DNA of 7,477 nucleotides, taken from positions 1-7,477 of the forward strand of contig JAIUYB010000094.1 of assembly GCA_020216625.1 (NCBI GenBank), given 5' to 3'. Positions 5,372-7,477 of this stretch are shown here, one piece after another. Under the pieces are notes generated by a model. The model worked only from the letters and a program-made list of their open reading frames with translations, was not told where the DNA came from and made no database searches. The stretch comes from Desulfarculus sp. Its GTDB lineage: Bacteria; Desulfobacterota; Desulfarculia; Desulfarculales; Desulfarculaceae. The stretch's first letter is position 1, and each line of letters begins with the position of its first letter. A program made the translations under genes and the position numbers.

Positions 5372-6085
5372 ATGGACGCGCGCGAGAGATTGATCTTCGC
5401 CCTGGATGTGGACGGGGCCGATGAGGCCGAGGATCTGGTGCGGCTTCTGGCTGGCGAGGTGGGGCTGTTCAAGGTGGGCTTGGAGCTTTTCGTGGCCGAG
5501 GGTCCGGCGGTGCTGGCCCGGCTGCGGCGGGCCGGGGCTCGGGCCATCTTCCTGGATCTGAAACTGCACGACATTCCGGCCACCATGCGGGCCGCGGCCA
5601 AGGCCGCCGCCGCCCACGGGGTGGAGCTGATGACCTGCCACGCCGACCAAGCCGGCATCTTCAGCGGTCTGGACCTGGGGCGCACCAAGCTCCTGGGGGT
5701 GACGGTGCTGACCAGCCTGGGGGCCGAGGACTTGGCCGCCATGGGCTATCCCGAGGACCTGCGCGATCCCCGGGCCCTGGTCCTGCGCCGGGCCGGCCTG
5801 GCCCTGGCCGCCGGTTGCCAGGGGGTGGTCTGCTCCGGCCAGGAGGCGGCGGCGGTGCGGGCGATCCTGGGGCCGCAGGCCTTGGTGGTCTGCCCCGGCA
5901 TCCGCCCGGCCGACAAGCTGGGCACCGGGGCCGATGACCAAAAACGCATCGTGACCCCGGAGATGGCTATGGCCGCCGGGGCCAGCCACATCGTGGTGGG
6001 CCGGCCCATCCGCCAGGCCAACGATCCCCTTCTGGCGGCGCGGGAGGTGGTGGAGGGCATTCGGCGGGGGCTGGCGCGGACTTAG
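5372..6085 (+). CDS. pyrF: Orotidine 5'-phosphate decarboxylase PyrF
   Basis: Catalyses the last step of UMP synthesis, decarboxylation of orotidine 5'-phosphate, as a cytoplasmic TIM-barrel dimer. The 237 residues match the bacterial type I family in length and order: FALDVDGADEA (9-19), FKVGLELF (33-40), the catalytic block FLDLKLHDIP (60-69) with D62, K64 and D67 of the Lys-Asp-Lys-Asp array and K34 as the first Lys, VTVLTSL (110-116), VVCPGIRP (172-179) and the phosphate-binding VVGRPI (208-213). The segment after MTCHA (87-91) reads DQAGIFSGL where most homologues have a Gly-Gly-rich turn, a mild divergence. The ATG at 5372 fits the family start, though its ribosome site is weak, consistent with read-through from radC. 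No other pyrimidine gene is nearby. Confidence 0.95.
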   Translation: MDARERLIFALDVDGADEAEDLVRLLAGEVGLFKVGLELFVAEGPAVLARLRRAGARAIFLDLKLHDIPATMRAAAKAAAAHGVELMTCHADQAGIFSGLDLGRTKLLGVTVLTSLGAEDLAAMGYPEDLRDPRALVLRRAGLALAAGCQGVVCSGQEAAAVRAILGPQALVVCPGIRPADKLGTGADDQKRIVTPEMAMAAGASHIVVGRPIRQANDPLLAAREVVEGIRRGLART

Positions 6086-6156
6086 CCAGCTCACGGGAGG
6101 CTTGGGCGGGTGGGGCCAATCGGGCCATGCCAACCGGCGCGGCCTTCCAGCGCTCG
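6086..6156. other. Convergent gap between pyrF and the receiver-TPR gene
   Basis: In these 71 bp I see no gene and no intrinsic terminator; there are short GGCC-type complementary stretches but no T-run on either strand. Transcription may end here by Rho or run into the opposing gene. Confidence 0.5.
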
Positions 6157-7386
6157 CTATTCGGGCGGCGGTTCCGGCGGCGCGCCCTCGGCGACCTTGA
6201 AGCCCTGTCTGTGCAGGCAGGCGTCCAGGAGCTTGGCGGCCTCGACGAATTCCGGCTGGTGCTCCAGGGCCTGGGTCAGGATCTCGGCCGCGCGCTGGTA
6301 TTGCTCCATTTCCCAATAGCAGCGGGCCATGTTGTAGAGCAGGTGCTCGTCCTTGGGGCGGAACTGCTGGGCTTTCTGGTACAGGGTGATGGCCATGTCG
6401 AACTTCTTCTGCCGGCGGTAGGCGATGCCCAGCCGGTTGTAGACGTGGGCCAGCTCCGGGTCCAGCTCCAGGGCCCGTTCGTAGAAGCGCTCCGACTCCT
6501 CCAGGTGGCCCTCCGCCACCAGGGCGTCGCCCACCTTGACCGGCAACTCCTTGTCCTGGTTGGACTCGGCCATGGCCTGTTCGAAAAAGCCCAGGGCCTC
6601 CTTCAGGCGCTTGAGCTGCAACTCCAGCTCGCCCATGTAAAAAAACAGCACCGAGGTGACTTCGCCGCTCTCCTTGACCCGCTTGGCCGCGCTGACCGCC
6701 GCCGCCAGAACCTTGAGGGCGTCCTCCAGGCGTCCGCTGGACTGGTAGACCGAGGCTAGCCCCAAAAAAGCGCGCAGGCTCAGAGGGTTGGCCTTCAGGG
6801 CTCCGACAAAGACCTCCTCGGCGGCCTTGAGGTCGCCTTTTTGGCGCAGCACCTTGCCCAGGCCCATCTGGGCGTCCTCGGTGGTTTTCACCGCCAGGGC
6901 GGCGCGATAGGCGGTCTCGGCCTTGTCCAGGTCGCCCATGCGCACCGCCACCCGGGCCGCGTCCATCTGGGCCAGGAATTCCTCCTCGTCCGCATCCACC
7001 AGGTGTTCCAAGCCCTTGTCCACCGCCGCGCAGAGCCGTTTGGCATCCAGGGGCAGCTTGACCAGGTCGTTGACCCCGGCCTCCTTGGCCTTGGCCGCGA
7101 TGTGCTTGTCCTTGGGGTCGGCCACCAACAGGATCGGGATTTCGCGCAGCTTGGCGTCGCGGCGGATCATGTCCACGAGTTGAAAGCCGCTGATCGGTTG
7201 CAGTTTCCAGTGGGTTATCACCAGGTCCACCGGCCGGTCCCGCAACTGGCTCATGGCCTCCTCGGCCCCCTTGGCGGTCCAGATGCGGTGGAAGCCCATG
7301 GGCTCCAGGTAGCCTTCCATGGTGTCCAGGGCCATCTGGGTGGAATCGACCAGCAACAAGCTCATGCGGCGATAGGTGAATTTCAA
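6157..7386 (-). CDS. Degenerate receiver (pseudo-REC) domain fused to TPR repeats
   Basis: The 409-residue cytoplasmic protein has an N-terminal receiver-like domain (about 8-128) and some seven tetratricopeptide repeats (about 138-390), for example MGDLDKAETAYRAAL, KGDLKAAEEVFVGAL, GHLEESERFYERALELDP and KKFDMAITLYQKA. TPRs bind proteins, so it is probably an adaptor or scaffold. In the receiver, the usual acidic pair reads Asp-Ser (D14, S15), the phosphoacceptor Asp is His (H59 in DLVITHW), the switch Thr/Ser is Val (V88) and the Lys survives (K110). Normal phosphorylation is therefore unlikely. The start is chosen as TTG at 7386 because GGGAGG lies five bases upstream; the ATG at 7365 (MSLLLVDS) is seven codons further in and has no ribosome site. 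A Pro/Glu tail ends the protein. It converges on pyrF. The partner is unknown; a link to chemotaxis is only suggested by cheZ in the same window. Confidence 0.85.
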   Translation of the reverse strand: MKFTYRRMSLLLVDSTQMALDTMEGYLEPMGFHRIWTAKGAEEAMSQLRDRPVDLVITHWKLQPISGFQLVDMIRRDAKLREIPILLVADPKDKHIAAKAKEAGVNDLVKLPLDAKRLCAAVDKGLEHLVDADEEEFLAQMDAARVAVRMGDLDKAETAYRAALAVKTTEDAQMGLGKVLRQKGDLKAAEEVFVGALKANPLSLRAFLGLASVYQSSGRLEDALKVLAAAVSAAKRVKESGEVTSVLFFYMGELELQLKRLKEALGFFEQAMAESNQDKELPVKVGDALVAEGHLEESERFYERALELDPELAHVYNRLGIAYRRQKKFDMAITLYQKAQQFRPKDEHLLYNMARCYWEMEQYQRAAEILTQALEHQPEFVEAAKLLDACLHRQGFKVAEGAPPEPPPE

Positions 7387-7391
7387 GCGCG

Positions 7392-7397
7392 CCTCCC
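7392..7397 (-). promoter_or_regulatory. Ribosome binding site supporting a TTG start of the receiver-TPR gene
   Basis: On the minus strand GGGAGG is five bases from TTG (7386-7384), whereas nothing similar precedes the ATG at 7365. The extra residues are MKFTYRR. They place a basic stretch before the first beta strand, which is plausible for a receiver-like domain. Confidence 0.65.
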
Positions 7398-7418
7398 GGG
7401 AGTGATTGGCAACCCACC

Positions 7419-7445
7419 ATAATACGCATCCCGGTCGCAAGACAA
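7419..7445 (-). promoter_or_regulatory. Possible promoter of the receiver-TPR gene
   Basis: On the minus strand TATTAT (7419-7424) matches the -10 consensus at five of six positions and lies about 33 bp from the TTG start. The best -35 candidate, TTGTCT (7440-7445), is only 15 bp away and weak. The AT-rich island in GC-rich surroundings supports a promoter here, but the -35 assignment is uncertain. Bases 7446-7477 show nothing else. Confidence 0.4.
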
Positions 7446-7477
7446 GACCATGGGTGAGGTGGGCGGGGCGGGGATTA

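Noticed and set aside
5240..7429. A 729-codon open frame on the minus strand
   Set aside because: It lies antisense to pyrF and out of frame with the receiver-TPR gene, its product is Gly/Pro/Arg/His-rich with no domain, and such frames are expected in GC-rich DNA.

Overview
The window is GC-rich DNA with strong third-position G/C bias and dense gene packing. A radical-SAM AmrS enzyme, a CheZ phosphatase with an insertion, a RadC protein and a response-regulator/TPR fusion fit an anaerobic, motile deltaproteobacterium (Desulfobacterota, perhaps Desulfarculales-like). That placement is inferred from gene content and style; no marker gene proves it. I see no tRNA, rRNA, CRISPR array, insertion sequence or phage gene.

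Layout. Bases 1-1503 (+) hold the 3' part of a long cheZ gene, cut by the window edge. It converges on a minus-strand gene (2183-1650) for a membrane protein with a pseudopilin-like soluble domain. Next on the minus strand is a monocistronic gene (2717-2406) for a small two-helix membrane protein, with a TATAAT element, a strong ribosome binding site and a textbook intrinsic terminator. Upstream of it a bacterial PH-domain membrane protein (3348-2884, minus) is divergent from a plus-strand cluster: amrS (3521-4561), radC (4548-5315) and pyrF (5372-6085). The divergent region 3349-3520 has a perfect 9-bp inverted repeat whose two arms each carry a TTGACC -35-like hexamer. Finally a receiver-like/TPR protein (7386-6157, minus) converges on pyrF.

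How the genes fit together. amrS, radC and pyrF are probably co-transcribed (a 14-bp overlap, then a 56-bp gap), although their known roles (radical chemistry, uncertain DNA-repair role, UMP synthesis) do not form one pathway. CheZ dephosphorylates CheY-P. The receiver-like domain at the other end of the window has lost its phosphoacceptor Asp, so it is probably not an ordinary phosphorylation switch; no direct link between the two proteins is shown.

Most notable: (1) CheZ is split by a roughly 265-residue insertion containing a Cys-bearing, internally duplicated helical domain, yet keeps both the catalytic and the CheY-binding motifs; (2) a degenerate receiver fused to about seven TPRs; (3) the symmetric divergent promoter; (4) amrS without its usual AmmA/Memo partners; (5) a stand-alone small membrane protein whose pattern recalls MamI. 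I did not find a clear new multi-gene system such as a defence island or a biosynthetic cluster.
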